From Clavaria fumosa (lineage: Eukaryota > Basidiomycota > Agaricomycetes > Agaricales > Clavariaceae): a DNA stretch of 64,000 nucleotides. The notes under the pieces are model-generated. The model was not told the DNA's origin. It saw nothing but the letters and a program-made list of their open reading frames with translations, and did not search any database. The stretch covers positions 1,798,001 to 1,862,000 of the forward strand of contig OX637798.1 of the NCBI GenBank assembly GCA_951802425.1, written 5' to 3'. Every line of letters begins with the position of its first letter. The stretch's first letter is position 1. The translations under genes and the position numbers were made by a program. This document shows, one piece after another, positions 1 to 11,368 of the stretch.

Positions 1-1146
1 GAGCCCCCGGTTACTACTCGAGCATGGAATGGGAATCGGGGGCGGCTGAGGGCTCCCGTGCCTCCTCCCGTTCCTCCCCCTGTTACTGCCGCTGCAGCTA
101 CTGCAGCTACTGATGCACTTCCACGGAGCAAGTTCTCAAACGCTTCCGTGATGAGCTCGAAGCGCCCGGAACCCCTGCGGAGGTCGTCGTCTGGGCCTTC
201 TCGTGCGCACAACGTCGGCAATAATTGCAATAGCAACAATACCGCGTCGTCGCCGTCGACGTCGTGCTCATCCGTAACGCCTGTCGCGATTCCGATGCCG
301 CTGCCGCCGTCTGCGGTGCCTGAGAACGCGCCTGCTGTATTCTATGAAACGAAAGGAGCCAAGTCTTACACCTTATACCCTAATTATCAGGGAGGACCCT
401 TGGGTGTGTCTCCTCAAGCGCAGAAAGCAGCACTGCGTGCCACGGGGACTGCGTCACCGGCGTTGGCACAACTTTCTCCTTCACTACTGCATGGGTCCAA
501 CGACGCTCAGCCTAAGAAGGCGGACCAAGTGTCTCTCGCGCCCCATACTCCCACTTCTACCACTCAGTCGAATTCGTCCCCAACAACGCGTGACGCTCAC
601 ATTCCTTCGCCTCCTTTTCCCTATCATCTTCATGATTCATTCCCTACGGCAACTATGAACGCATTTACAACTACACACGGCCCTCCACGACTCCCCACTA
701 TCGTTACTGCATCACCGTTATATTCTTCGTTAATATCACCATCATCACCGTCATTACTGACTTCAAGCTCTTTTTCGCGGGTTTCGGAGGATCTGGAGCC
801 CGCTTTGCGCCCGTCGTCTGAGGCGCCGGGAGGGAACACTGGCGGTTCGTTGGAAGACTCAGAGTTGGGGAACGGGCACGATTCGTCTCTTTTGAAGGAG
901 AGAGAGCACGCTTCAAGTGCGGCTGTTTCACCGACATCACCACCAATGTCTGCGTCTACCTCGGATTTCTTGTCATCCTCACCATGTGGCTCCGATCCGA
1001 TTTCACTCAATGGGAGTCACAACGACGGGCAAGTTGACCTTAGTCTCAGTGATGGCGTCGCTGCGGTGTCGTTAGATGACCCCTCCGGTCAAGGCGCAGC
1101 GTTTGCGGCAGGACTGGAGTCGCAGGTCACGCTTTCGGATGGTTGA
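1..1146 (+). CDS. 3' end of an unidentified Ser/Pro/Thr-rich protein gene
   Basis: The frame is open from base 1 to a TGA at 1144-1146, so the window enters this gene in the middle and no start codon can be assigned. The visible roughly 380 residues are low complexity and rich in Ser, Pro, Thr and Ala. A proline run lies near the left edge and polar serine tracts follow. The only segment with ordinary composition is around bases 325-470 (FYETKGAKSYTLYPNYQGG). No domain is recognised. The composition fits a disordered C-terminal tail of a larger fungal regulatory or cytoskeletal protein, but that is inference. Confidence that it is coding rests on the long open frame and codon choice. Confidence 0.6.
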   Translation, partial: EPPVTTRAWNGNRGRLRAPVPPPVPPPVTAAAATAATDALPRSKFSNASVMSSKRPEPLRRSSSGPSRAHNVGNNCNSNNTASSPSTSCSSVTPVAIPMPLPPSAVPENAPAVFYETKGAKSYTLYPNYQGGPLGVSPQAQKAALRATGTASPALAQLSPSLLHGSNDAQPKKADQVSLAPHTPTSTTQSNSSPTTRDAHIPSPPFPYHLHDSFPTATMNAFTTTHGPPRLPTIVTASPLYSSLISPSSPSLLTSSSFSRVSEDLEPALRPSSEAPGGNTGGSLEDSELGNGHDSSLLKEREHASSAAVSPTSPPMSASTSDFLSSSPCGSDPISLNGSHNDGQVDLSLSDGVAAVSLDDPSGQGAAFAAGLESQVTLSDG

Positions 1147-1753
1147 ATGGGGACGTCCGTTTCCCCCGCATTGGATCTTAATAGTAAATGCGCGGCACGA
1201 CTCGGTACAGATCCACTGCCTTACCTTATCCCTACCGCCGCGCAGCGAGCAAAACACCCCCCGAACAGTGTCGCTGCCCGCATCGTTGTTTCCGCCTTTG
1301 GGACCTCTCTGGCGCTCCGACATTACCGTCCCGATTACAATAATGAAGCGGGATGTAGTCGGTGCGTAGGAGAAAATAGAACGTCTCACACTGTCCTCGG
1401 CCAATCAATAATGCAGCGAGCCTTTTTTTTCTATGTGGAGTTTTTTTTTCTTTTGGCTCGCGATTCTTTTTCAAGCTACACAGTTCTTTTCATCGAGCAC
1501 TAAAGTAGACATCGGTTGAATCCCGACGAGAGTTTCTATATACTTTGAGCCGCCCGTCGGGGGCTTTTATTTGCTTCTCAGAAATCGACGAGTCTTAGTA
1601 CGCCCCACGGCCAGGTAGATAGATGCTATACCACATGCAGGTGGGTCTGCGATGTTCTAGTGCTTTTCCAGTGAGGCGGCCGACGAGAGCGAGTAACAAG
1701 CGTGGCGCAGGCGTCGTTTCCGGGCATAAGGGCATGTGATCTGGTGGCTAACG
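1147..1753. other. intergenic, convergent 3' ends
   Basis: This lies between the stop of the Ser/Pro-rich gene and the stop of LSM7 on the opposite strand. It holds T-rich runs near 1427-1455 that could serve 3' end formation. The small frames here are short and not conserved-looking. I see no gene. Confidence 0.5.
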
Positions 1754-2347
1754 TCATGACGATCCTTCGGCGGGGTTGAACGGATTGGCAATCTCTTCCC
1801 ATCCGTCGACGGGACTGAGGAGCGTGATCGTGGGTCCTCGGAGCACGGCCAAGCCTAAGGAGCGAGTCTGCCCTTCTGGCTCTGCGCGGCTGCCGTCAGT
1901 TTCGGGGGGTAGATGCGCGGGGTTTGATTGAGAGCGATCCTACGAAACGGACCTTGCAAGTGCTCCACGACTTCGTCCAGGACAAGGTTGAGAAGCTGGT
2001 CGTACCCCTTTAGTATCCCGGTGACTGTGCAAAGGGTGTTATTGTTCCGAGCTATTATATCGGGGAGTCCGGACACATGTCGTGGAACGCGCCTTCTCGA
2101 CCGCCCGAGAACTTGACCCGGATGCGCTCGTTCACGTATTTGGAAAGGTCGAGGATGGCCTCGCGTTTAGGCTTGTCTGTTGAGGGCTGTGAGCCCTGTG
2201 GACCGCCATGACGGCCTTTAGCAAAGCCCCCGCCCCGAGCGCCTCTAGCGGTACCACCGCGACCCTGTTCACTCGACCCGATGGTATGAGTCAGGTTGAA
2301 CAGGCTAGTTAATGACGAAAGAGAGGAAAACGAACTCGATCTGCCAT
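1754..2347 (-). CDS. LSM7: U6 snRNA-associated Sm-like protein LSm7
   Basis: This is a subunit of the heptameric LSm rings (LSm2-8 on U6 snRNA in the nucleus, LSm1-7 in cytoplasmic mRNA decay). Four exons were joined by eye: 2347-2336, 2264-2093, 2024-1953 and 1881-1754, giving 127 aa. The N-terminus is MADRGRGG followed by an RGG-like Gly/Arg tail. Sm motif 1 begins at REAILDLSKYVNERIRVKFS and continues into GGREVTGILKGYDQLLNLV. Sm motif 2 is the stretch RSLGLAVLRGPTITLLSPVD, and the end IANPF is typical of LSm7. The intron at 2025-2092 starts with GC rather than GT; only that choice restores GGRE-VTG. The gene is divergent from KAP95 and convergent with its left neighbour. Confidence 0.93.
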
Positions 2348-2691
2348 TCGGGTATGTAGTCTAGTTTGATGTTTTGTATACAGCAGAGCTCGCTGTCTGC
2401 GACGGCGAGATTTGAGCGAGCGCGGGTTGAGCAGGTTCTAAGCGACGTCGGCAAGGGTGAGACGTTAACCCTAAGCTGTGGTTTCGGTGAACCGCCACAC
2501 ATCCACACCACAACAACCACCATTTCAACACACCTTTTGTTCCTCCCCTTTCACTGCGCTGCTCTTTTGCTCTCTCTCTTAGACTATCACAAGTTCAGTG
2601 ACGCGCGGTAGAAACTTTCCATCTCTTTTGCAAAATCCATCTTGAGCACGGTTGGACCTTTGTGCGGATACATCGTCGTTGACGCTCAATC
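2348..2691. promoter_or_regulatory. shared divergent promoter of LSM7 and KAP95
   Basis: Only 344 bp separate the two start codons, so both genes must be driven from this interval. It contains an AACCCTAA telobox-like motif at 2467-2474 and a pyrimidine-rich stretch at 2525-2585 just upstream of the KAP95 start. Motif function is inferred. Confidence 0.55.
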
Positions 2692-5600
2692 ATGAATGCC
2701 ATCCTCGCGAATACCCTATCTGCAGGTGCGTCTCTCTCGTCTTTCGCGTCTTTACGCATAGTGGTGATGTCTCTCGCGTGTTCTCTCGTATCCTAGACAC
2801 GAATACGCGTGAAGATGCCACGCGAAAGCTCGAAACCGCCTGCCAGGAGAATTTCGTGCGCCATTTTTTGTTAATCTTCCAAGTGGCCTACCCGCTTACG
2901 CAGCTGGACCTTTACCTTTATTTGTGCTGTAGCGGGAATATATGATCACATTAGCTGCTGAACTCGCGAACGAAAGCAATTCAGCGGACGTACGAAATGC
3001 CGCAGGCCTCGCGCTTAAAAATGCTGTTACCGCTCGGGTACCGTTGCGATCCTCTTCCATCTGCGTCATCCTTATTTATCGGAGCTGTAGGAAAGTGCGC
3101 GGCAGAATGAGTACTCCACTCGCTGGTTAGCTTTAGACAGCGATGCAAAGACCAAAATCCAGCAAGATGCCCTGATGACCCTCGCTTCACCGTCTCAGAA
3201 GGCCGGGCACTTTGCAGCTCAAGTCGTCTCTGCTCTTGCTGCCGTCGAGCTGCCACAAGGCCACTGGCAAGACCTCATTGGGCTCTTGTTGGGATTCGTC
3301 AATCAGGATAATACGAAGTTGAGAATCGCGACCCTGCAGACCATCGGCTTCGTGTGCGAGACAGTTGTACGTTGATCGTTTCACAAATGACAGTCTTTTC
3401 TCAATCGTTGGCTCCACCGCCCTCCAGAATCCGCGAATACTGCGCTTGCGCTCTAACGAGATCCTCACAGCGGTTATCCAAGGCGCCCGACCAGAAGAGC
3501 CTTCGCAGGAAGTCCAACTGGCTGCGATCACCGCCCTCTACAATTCTCTTGAATTTGTCCGGGAAAATTTCGATCGCGAGGTTGGCTCTCTCGTATCTTC
3601 CGATCGGTTGCTGTTGGTTAATTTTGGCAACAGGGTGAACGCAATTATATTATGCAAGTGATCTGTGAGGGCACGCAACATCGTTCCCCGGAGATTCAGG
3701 TCGGCGCTTGGAAATGTCTTGTCCAGATCATGGCCTTGTATTACGACAAGATGGGATTTTACATGGAACAAGCGTTGTTTGGAGTGCGTTTTTTTAATGG
3801 AGTGCTCGATAACTAGACTAACAACAGTGCATAGCTGTCGGAAATGGGCATGAAAAACCCTGATGAGAACGTGGCTCTTCAGGCTGTAGAGTTCTGGTCG
3901 ACGGTTTGTCAAGAGGAAATTGATTTGGCTGTTGAACAACAAGAGGTATGTTCGCGATTCAATGCCTTCCGCCCTCGTGTTCATGATATTAAATTCTTAG
4001 GCTGCCGAATATGGCGAACAGCCCGAGTCTGAATCTAAGTTCTTCGCGAAAATAGCTTTATCTGGCGTGGTCCCCGTGCTGCTCATGCTGCTCACGAAGC
4101 AGAACGAAGACCCAGACGACGATGAGTGGAACGTTGCCCTTTCAGCTGGCCACTGTCTTTCTCTCTTCGCCTCAGCCGTGGAAGACGCCATCGTGCCCGC
4201 CGTTATCCCGTTCGTCGAAGCGCATATAAAGTCGCAAGATTGGCGCCACCGAGAGGCTGCCGTCACAGCCTTCGGTTCCATGCTCGACGGTCCTGAGCCC
4301 ACCGTGCTGAACCCTTTGGTTATCCAGGCACTGCCTCTCCTGATCGGCATGATGTCCGATACGAATCCCCACGTTAAAGATACCACGACGTGGACTTTGG
4401 GCCGGATTTGCGATCTCTTAATCGGGGAGATTAGCTCTGAAGTGCACCTTCACCCGCTTGTCACCGCGCTCGTCAATGGCCTGCAAGACGGTCCCAGAGT
4501 CATCACGAACTGCTGCTGGGCGCTGCAGAATCTCGCGGACCAACTGGATTCGCCAGAGGATGACGGCCTTGATGCCCTCAACGCCGACAAATTGTCCCCG
4601 TATTATGAGGGCGTGGTGCAGGCCCTGCTGCGTCTCACTGAAAAGTAAGCCACTTTTGACCGAGTGCGTTCCATACGATGACTGCTGAACAACTACGCGA
4701 CTGTTCAGTGCTAATAATGAGGGGAATTACCGAGCTTCGGCATATGAGGCCATCTCGTCATACGTCACCCACGCTCCCAAAGACAACATCCATGTCGTCC
4801 AGAACACGCTTGTTACAATCCTCCAGCGGATGGAGCATCTCCTCAGCCTACGAGTACGCGTCGTCGCCCCCTCTATCAGTTGTGCATCATTAAGCTAATA
4901 TCTTACAGAATCAGATACTCGGCACAGACGACCGCAATAACTGGAACGAGCTCCAGACTTTTTGCTGCACTGTCATCATAGTACGTCTATCTCTTTCGTC
5001 ATTAATCAGTTCCTCATATTTCTCTACACATAGAGCGCTGTTCGCAAATTAAATGATGGCATCCGACCTCTAGCAGACCGTATAATGACTCTTCTGCTTC
5101 AGCTAATACAGGCCGCTTCAAAAACTTCAACCGTCTTGGAAGACGCATTCCTCGTCGTGGGTGCAGTCGCTTCCGGTGAGTTTTCTCATCTGCTTTCCTT
5201 CCGTCAATGTTCAAGTTCTATTCCGGGCAGCATTGGAGGCCGGCTTCGCGCCATACATACAGGCCTTCTTACCGTTCTTATATCCGGCACTCAAAGCACA
5301 TGAAGATGCCCATCTGTGCTCAGTTGCTGTCGGCCTGATCGGTGACATTTCGCGCGCCCTCGGCGAAGAAGCCGCCCAGTACGCTGGGTCTTTCATGACG
5401 GTCCTCCTGGAGAATCTGCAGAGTGAGGTGTTGAACCGCAATGTCAAGATTTCCATTTTGACGTGTTTCGGTGACATCGCGCTCGCCATTGGCGGCGCCT
5501 TCGAGCCGTTCCTTGAGACCACTATGGGAGTTTTGAGACAGGCTGGAGCATTGGAACCCAATCCTGTACGTAACAGTTTTGTTCTGGTCATACAAACTCT

Positions 5601-6096
5601 AACGCAGAGGTCACACGTCAGCTTGATTACGAGCTAGTAGAGTACGTTGGCCAGCTACGCGAAGGCATCCTAGAGGCCTATGCAGGGATCATCGCTGGAT
5701 TCCGGGGCACTAACAAAAGTGAAGATTGCTTGTACATGTGATTGACAGAGATCTGACGAAGCTCCCTCATTCTCCAGCGCCTCTCCTTCTCCCTTACGCT
5801 CCGGCTATGCTAGAGCTCGTCGAGAGATCGCTTAGGAACGAGGACCGAACGGACTCCATCATAAACAAGTGTTATGGCATCATTGGGGATATGGCGCAGG
5901 TGCTTCCCCCCGGTGGAGAGTTGAAGCAACTGCTGCTGTCAGAGTGGGTAGCTTCCGAGCTGAGGAGCAAGCGGAGGCTACCGCCTGATGTGAAGAAGAC
6001 GTTGCGTTGGGCTAAAGATGTGAGGCTCAGATTTTCGCCATTTCCTTTGAGACTGATGTGTCGCATTTTTAGATGGTGAAACGGGCGACAGCGTGA
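2692..6096 (+). CDS. KAP95: importin subunit beta-1 (karyopherin beta)
   Basis: This is the nuclear import receptor that binds importin-alpha/cargo, nucleoporins and Ran-GTP. Fifteen exons can be joined with consistent phase to an 862-aa protein, the usual length for the family. Introns: 2726-2796, 2856-2932, 3038-3090, 3367-3427, 3581-3633, 3784-3834, 3946-4000, 4645-4708, 4854-4908, 4981-5033, 5176-5230, 5566-5621, 5719-5777 and 6020-6072. The start [11 protein letters not shown] is the standard importin-beta N-terminus. Recognisable family segments include [40 protein letters not shown], the acidic [14 protein letters not shown] region, the [12 protein letters not shown] region and the C-terminal WAKDMVKRATA. 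It is HEAT-repeat throughout. The last exon codes for only seven residues. No damage is seen. Confidence 0.96.
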
Positions 6097-6746
6097 TTGC
6101 TTAGCCACCTCATAACGATGACGTACCTTCTGTCCATTTTGCACCTTTCCTCGTTGCTTTCCTTCCCCAAGTCTGACTCTGAGATTTTTCTTTACCCCTT
6201 CCGAAACACCCCAACCTATCGCGCTCTCCTTTGCATTCCCTACACGTTTCTCTGTTATGACCTCTGAAGGAGGTAACTGCTTCTGACCTTGCGCGCACTT
6301 CTACACGAAATTAGATGGCGGCCAAGTCCCGATATCTTCAATGGGAACGTCTTAGTCTTGCATCACTCTCTGGGGTTTATTTTTTTTCCCTTCCTTTTTC
6401 ATACTTCACGATTCTTGAGTGCCTCCCTGATGTCCAACCTTCCTCCTTCTCCACCCGAATGTATTGCCCACTCGTTGAATCAATAATTCATGTTCTTTTT
6501 CTTTGGCCAATTCTTCTCGTCATATCATAACCCGGAATTTCATGTGTCTGTTAGCCATTAGAGTCTGTACTTCTGTTTCCCAACTCGCGCACATAGGTGA
6601 CGCACAGAAGCAAACGGCGTCCTCCTCGCGAGGCCCTTCATCTTATCCCCGCCTCAAGTGTGCGTGCTAGCTAACCAAGGCGACGTCTCGCGGGCCGAGG
6701 TGTGCGGGAAAAGGTGTGCGGCACCAAAAAGAGCGCATTCTCTCAC
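6097..6746. other. intergenic between convergent KAP95 and FMT1
   Basis: About 650 bp, pyrimidine-rich on the + strand, with no convincing gene. It should contain both 3' UTRs. Confidence 0.5.
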
Positions 6747-8407
6747 TCATCCCGTGGGGGGCTTGCTTAGCCGTACGTACGGCCCGTTGTCCCACCACGT
6801 GCTGCCGCGCACGCCGTTCCACCAGTCCCTCGCAGAGATGAGGGCCTTGCCCTCTTGTTTGACCGCAGGGACGAGCAGCACCGTACCGCGCGCACACCAG
6901 ACGAGCAGGCTCTGCGTGCGCGCATCGTATGTAGCCGCGGATGGTGGGAAGACGCCGTGCTCGGCCGCAGGAAACGCGTTCGGGAGACGCTCGAAAGATG
7001 ACCGGGCTGCGGCGACGGTGGGCGCGTGCAGCTGAAGGCTTTGCCCGTTGGGTAGGGTTGTTGTCAGTGGTCTCTGAGTGGATGTGGAAGGTGTGCCAGG
7101 AAGGCGTGTAGGGAATTTTAGAGGGAAGAGAAAAGAAAGAGTTGAAGGAAGTGCTGTTCACCTGGTGACCGATGGCGCGGTGTCTCCGGACAACGTCGCT
7201 AGCGGTCATGCATTCCAAGTCTAACAAAGCGTCAGAACGCCTAATAATCGGCGCTCGTGGTGTGGCTGGGAGAGGGTCGGCCTGGGGTGTAGAGGTTGCC
7301 TATAGATTTAAATAAGGGAGACTGACATCAGTATCAAAGGGAAAGAAGACGATGGCTGTAGCTTTCTGTACCTTGCCCGCCAACATGTCGCGTAGCACAG
7401 ATACAAGTAGCTTGCCTCCGAGGAGGCCGAGTCGCTCACGCAAATCGAAGAAGGTCTCGTTTGGCATGATAGCCTGTTCGGGTATTAACCAGGAGAACAG
7501 GATCGGTGGGTGTGCAACGGTCCCAATAGGCCAAGTGTAGAAAATTTTAAGTTTTAGTTTTAAAAAAGAGAAAGGCATTGCTCACGGCCCTAAGGGACCC
7601 CCACACGCGTCCGCCGTCGACGCCCCGTTTGCGCTCGAGCATCTCAATAACGGCGACACCCGTCTGCGTCTCGCCGTTCAGGAGGGCGTGTTGGATAGGT
7701 GCCGCGCCGCGGTAGGACGGCAGCAGCGAGGGGTGCACGTTGAGTCTCCGGCTGGGCGCGAAGAGAGCGAGCGTAGAGGCTGACAGGATGCGCCCGAAGG
7801 ATGCGGAGACGAGCAGGTGATGTTCTGAGAGAGGCACACGCATAGGCAGTGGCGTTGCGCAACCTGGGGAGACATGGGCTGCTCTGGGCAGGAAAGGACT
7901 TGGAGGCTACGAAATAGAATGCTGAGAAGCCTCGTCGCAGGCACGGGCGTTGCGGCAGACTCACTACCCAGTACTTGAAATTCGACTTCCCAGGCGGTAT
8001 GGTGTAGATGGGGATGGTTGCATCCAACGACTCAACAAGCAACTTCAAGGGCGCTAGAGCGATATGGCCGGTGACGCGTGTTCAGCGAGCCCGTGTCTCG
8101 CTGAGAGAGAGCTTCACATACGGACGAAATGCTTCGAGCCGCGGCGGCCAACCCTGTCATCAGGGTACGTGGAGACGACAATGCGCTCCCAAACGTCTGA
8201 GGGTCTCATTCAGGGAACAAATGCATCGGGCGCGCCTCAAGAGCACGTACCGCGAGCGGCGTGCAGTTCCTTGAATACAAGCACGGAGAAGTCATCAGCG
8301 CCGAGGAATAAGATCGTAAAGCGTTGGCTCGACAACGAGTGAATGGTCCTCAGCTCCCCAGTCGCGCGGTGGATCGAGGACGCGCACAGCCTCAAAGGAC
8401 ATCGCAT
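6747..8407 (-). CDS. FMT1: methionyl-tRNA formyltransferase, mitochondrial
   Basis: It formylates initiator Met-tRNA using 10-formyl-tetrahydrofolate, for mitochondrial translation initiation. The N-terminus from [15 protein letters not shown] looks like a presequence (basic, no acidic residues for about 15 residues). It is followed by the fold start [16 protein letters not shown], then [18 protein letters not shown] and the catalytic signature [20 protein letters not shown] with the expected Asn/His. Then come [28 protein letters not shown], and the C-terminal tRNA-binding part ending RDWWNGVRG and LSKPPTG. About seven exons are visible: 8407-8251, 8196-8122, 8053 to about 7968, 7824-7586, 7473-7372, 7220-7162 and 7031-6747. 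The joins around 7968/7824 and 7372/7220 are not in simple phase, so an extra small exon or other splice sites are likely there. Confidence 0.88.
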
Positions 8408-8791
8408 CGATGCCAGGACCATTGCTGAACGCGTTGCAAGCGGTGACGCGCGACTGGCGGGTTCTCTCACGTGATGGCACAAAACCGACCGGCAGTGTGG
8501 GTTTGTCCTTCGCGCTCTCGCTGCAGTATACGAGAGGTGGGGATGACCCAACCCGACCTTGCTTAGCAACAGCCCCAGCAGCTGCTGCAGCGACAGCCCA
8601 GGTCCCTCATTGTGGTCTATGACCAACGCGGTTGGGCCAACGATGCTTTGCAGTTAACAGCAATAAGATTCTAAGCGGCGAACCGCGCAAGGTACAGATT
8701 TGTCTTTGACTTCACAATTTTACTTAAAGTTTAGAGGACTGCACAAATGCGACGCCCTATAGGTGATGATCAGCGGTGAAAAGGAACATCG
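8408..8791. other. FMT1 upstream / MDH downstream interval
   Basis: 384 bp between the FMT1 start and the malate dehydrogenase stop, both on the minus strand. An open frame runs upstream of the chosen FMT1 ATG, so an earlier start is possible. The chosen ATG places the presequence directly before the conserved fold. Confidence 0.4.
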
Positions 8792-10309
8792 CTAGCAAAT
8801 CACTACCTTCTCAATGTTGCCTTTCAGCTCAGTAACAGCAGCTTGGATGAGCTGTGCCTCTGCCGGAGTGATCTTGCCAAGCGGGTGAATCTTAGCGATA
8901 CCCTCAGACTTAATCGCAAAGAATGCGTTAGCAAGGGAAAAAAGGATTGCAGGCCAGACATGACCCACCGAAAGTGTAATATTGGAACAAAAGTAGTCCA
9001 GCTCAGCGCCGATCTCCTTCTTGACCATCTCCCCACCACTCGGATCCGCGGAGAGGTGCACGTAGCTCGGGGTGACGATAGTTTGGACGCCCCCGACGAT
9101 TGTTCGCAGGAGCTTCTCTGCAAAGTGGGCGGCCGCGTACGCCATCGAGAGCGTCGCGGACCCTTGCCCGCCCTTCGCCTCCACGACCTCGTCGCCGCCG
9201 AACTGTATGCGCTTCACAAGCGCCGCATGAGCCTCCGGCGTCAGCGGGGGCAGGGGGTGAGAGCTCTGTGAGAGCAGTGGGACGATCTAGGAAGGACAAG
9301 AATGGTTAAATTAAATTAGTCGTGCAGAAGGAGTAGTCACCGTGACGCCGCTGTGCCCTCCGACCACAGGCACGACGACCTTTGGGGAGAGGGAGAGGTC
9401 TTTGTGAACCTCTGCGACGAAAGTGGAAGCGCGGACGACGTCCAGAGTGGTGACACCAAACAACCTGAGATGCGCTGCAATCCAAAAAAGGAGAAACGTC
9501 TAGGGAGAAATATACGCACCTCTTAGGATCAAATACGCCGTGCTTCTTGAGGACTTCAGCAACGATGGGGACGGTAGAGTTGACCGGGTTGGAAATGACT
9601 AGAATAAAAGCCTTAGGGGCAGCCGTCGCTATTCCAACGGCGAGGTCCCGCACAATGCCTGCGTTGATCTATTTAATGTGACAATATGAGCGATATTTGG
9701 GCGATGATGACGGTCTAGCAAGAGAAGCTACCAACTTTGAATAGGTCATCTCTTGGATGGTACGAGATCAGCGGAAAAATATATCAAAGCGATGGTTCGA
9801 TGCTTGCCTCGTCATCTGGTGATCACCAGCCGTGGAAAAGAAAAAACAGTAAGTCAAGGCAGAAGGAAGACTACAAGGGGGTGGTCGCGTACACCAGGCT
9901 TCCGGGGGACGCCCGCGGGGATGATGACGACGCTCGCGCCGGTAAGGGCTTTCTTCAGACCGTCATCCGGAGGGAGGTATCCTTCGACCTTGGCCGGGGT
10001 CGCGATGTGCGCCAGATCTGCGGCGACGCCGGGAGTGTTCACGATATCAAACAAGCCGAGCTGTGTTTGGGTGATGGGACCCCATCCGTGTACGTCAGAA
10101 ATCGTGTGGCACAACACATCAAAATCGAACGGTCCCGTTGGGATCGCCAACAACGCACCTCTGTGATGAGCGGGTTTGTTTTGAGCAGCAGGGCGAGTGG
10201 TTGGCCGATTCCGCCTGGAGAGGACGGGGGTACGTTCGGTGGATATATTTGGTTACGAACGTGTGTTTGGGGACCTACCTGATGCTCCGAGGACAGCAGC
10301 TTTAACCAT
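8792..10309 (-). CDS. MDH: NAD-dependent malate dehydrogenase
   Basis: It interconverts malate and oxaloacetate with NAD. Exon 1 (10309-10279) and exon 2 (10214-10159) give [20 protein letters not shown], a Rossmann start with no N-terminal extension, so a cytosolic rather than mitochondrial form is favoured. Downstream are [19 protein letters not shown], the [11 protein letters not shown] substrate loop, [35 protein letters not shown], the catalytic-His segment VVGGHSGVT, the stretch [20 protein letters not shown], and the C-terminus from [14 protein letters not shown]. The last intron (8909-8968) is exactly 60 nt with no in-frame stop, so it reads through; splicing joins NITLS to SEGIAK as the family requires. 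Around six or seven exons. MDH is used for the malate dehydrogenase family; the specific isozyme is inferred. Confidence 0.92.
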
Positions 10310-11368
10310 GGCAAGTCAGCGACAAGGATGTCTACGGCAAGCGGTAACGCTAGTGAAGGTTGGTGAAGAAGAGGTGAAATCCGGCAAGGACGGACGAGGA
10401 GGACGGAAACGCAAAGGGTGAGCACGTGATTGAATTTGAAAGGGACCAATTTCATCCTCGCCCGCGTTGCACGTTGGAACACCCTCGTTTCGCGCGACGT
10501 CGCGCCAGATACGTGGGATCACGCTCCTACGCCCCAATCTACCGGCTCAGCACTATAATCAGGCGTGTCTGTCCGTAACTGAACCTTTTGCATTGCTTCT
10601 CATTGGACAACCCCGAATGGTGCGACATCAAGATATCCATCAGCGGATACGGTCCACGTCTTGACTACGGGAAGAGTGACCCTGGATTCAACATTGACGA
10701 CCCCGTCGCGTACATTGTATTTTACGATTACAATTGTACATATCACCATCCAAATTTCCACGACCGTTTGCAACTTCCAAGCAGCGACTGCGCGAGAGAC
10801 GTAGCCTGAAATGGTACGCACTCCTTTGTGCACCTCGACACTTCAAGTTTACATTAGGCTATATCCTTTTGTCGCATCTCAGAGTTGAGCGGGCAGTGGT
10901 TGATCAATGATGAAGACGGGATTACGGTATTTCCATGCAAACTTCCACGTCGGCCTGTCAAACTGATTACGACGGGGCCCCCCATCGGCATCACGACTTA
11001 TTATACTAGATCTGGCCACTTAGATCTGCTTGCGATCAATATGTCAAGGCAGGCATCAGTGCTCCAGTCCAGCAAAGACGAAAGCAATAGATACCCGACT
11101 ATGCCAGAACTTGCATCGTCCCTACGCTCGACTATTCTCATCGTCTACTAGCCCTCCCTTTCGTTCTTCCGGCTCTTGCATTCCCCGCTTTAGCTGGTGG
11201 CAGATAAATTCAAGAATTTACTTATTCTTGACCTTCTCGTCGCCTCTGTACTGGTCTAAGCAACTCTTCTCCTCGCTCTCACTGGATGAGTTCGAGTGCC
11301 CTTTTTTTGAACTAACACTTCAAGGCTGCAAGAAGAAAAGCCTGTCCAGATACTTAGTGTCTCTCCTC
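10310..11368. other. 1-kb divergent intergenic region
   Basis: This lies between the MDH start (-) and DUF6533 gene A (+). Two plus-strand frames (10588-10809 and 10885-11151) have fairly normal amino-acid composition and could be exons of a small unrecognised gene. They lack a clear joint or any domain, so I do not call them. Confidence 0.35.

Noticed and set aside
3187..5595. Minus-strand frames of 90-130 codons inside KAP95
   Set aside because: Antisense shadows of exons whose sense translation is a conserved importin-beta.
10588..11151. Small gene between MDH and DUF6533-A
   Set aside because: The two frames have plausible composition but no start-splice-stop model and no recognisable domain.
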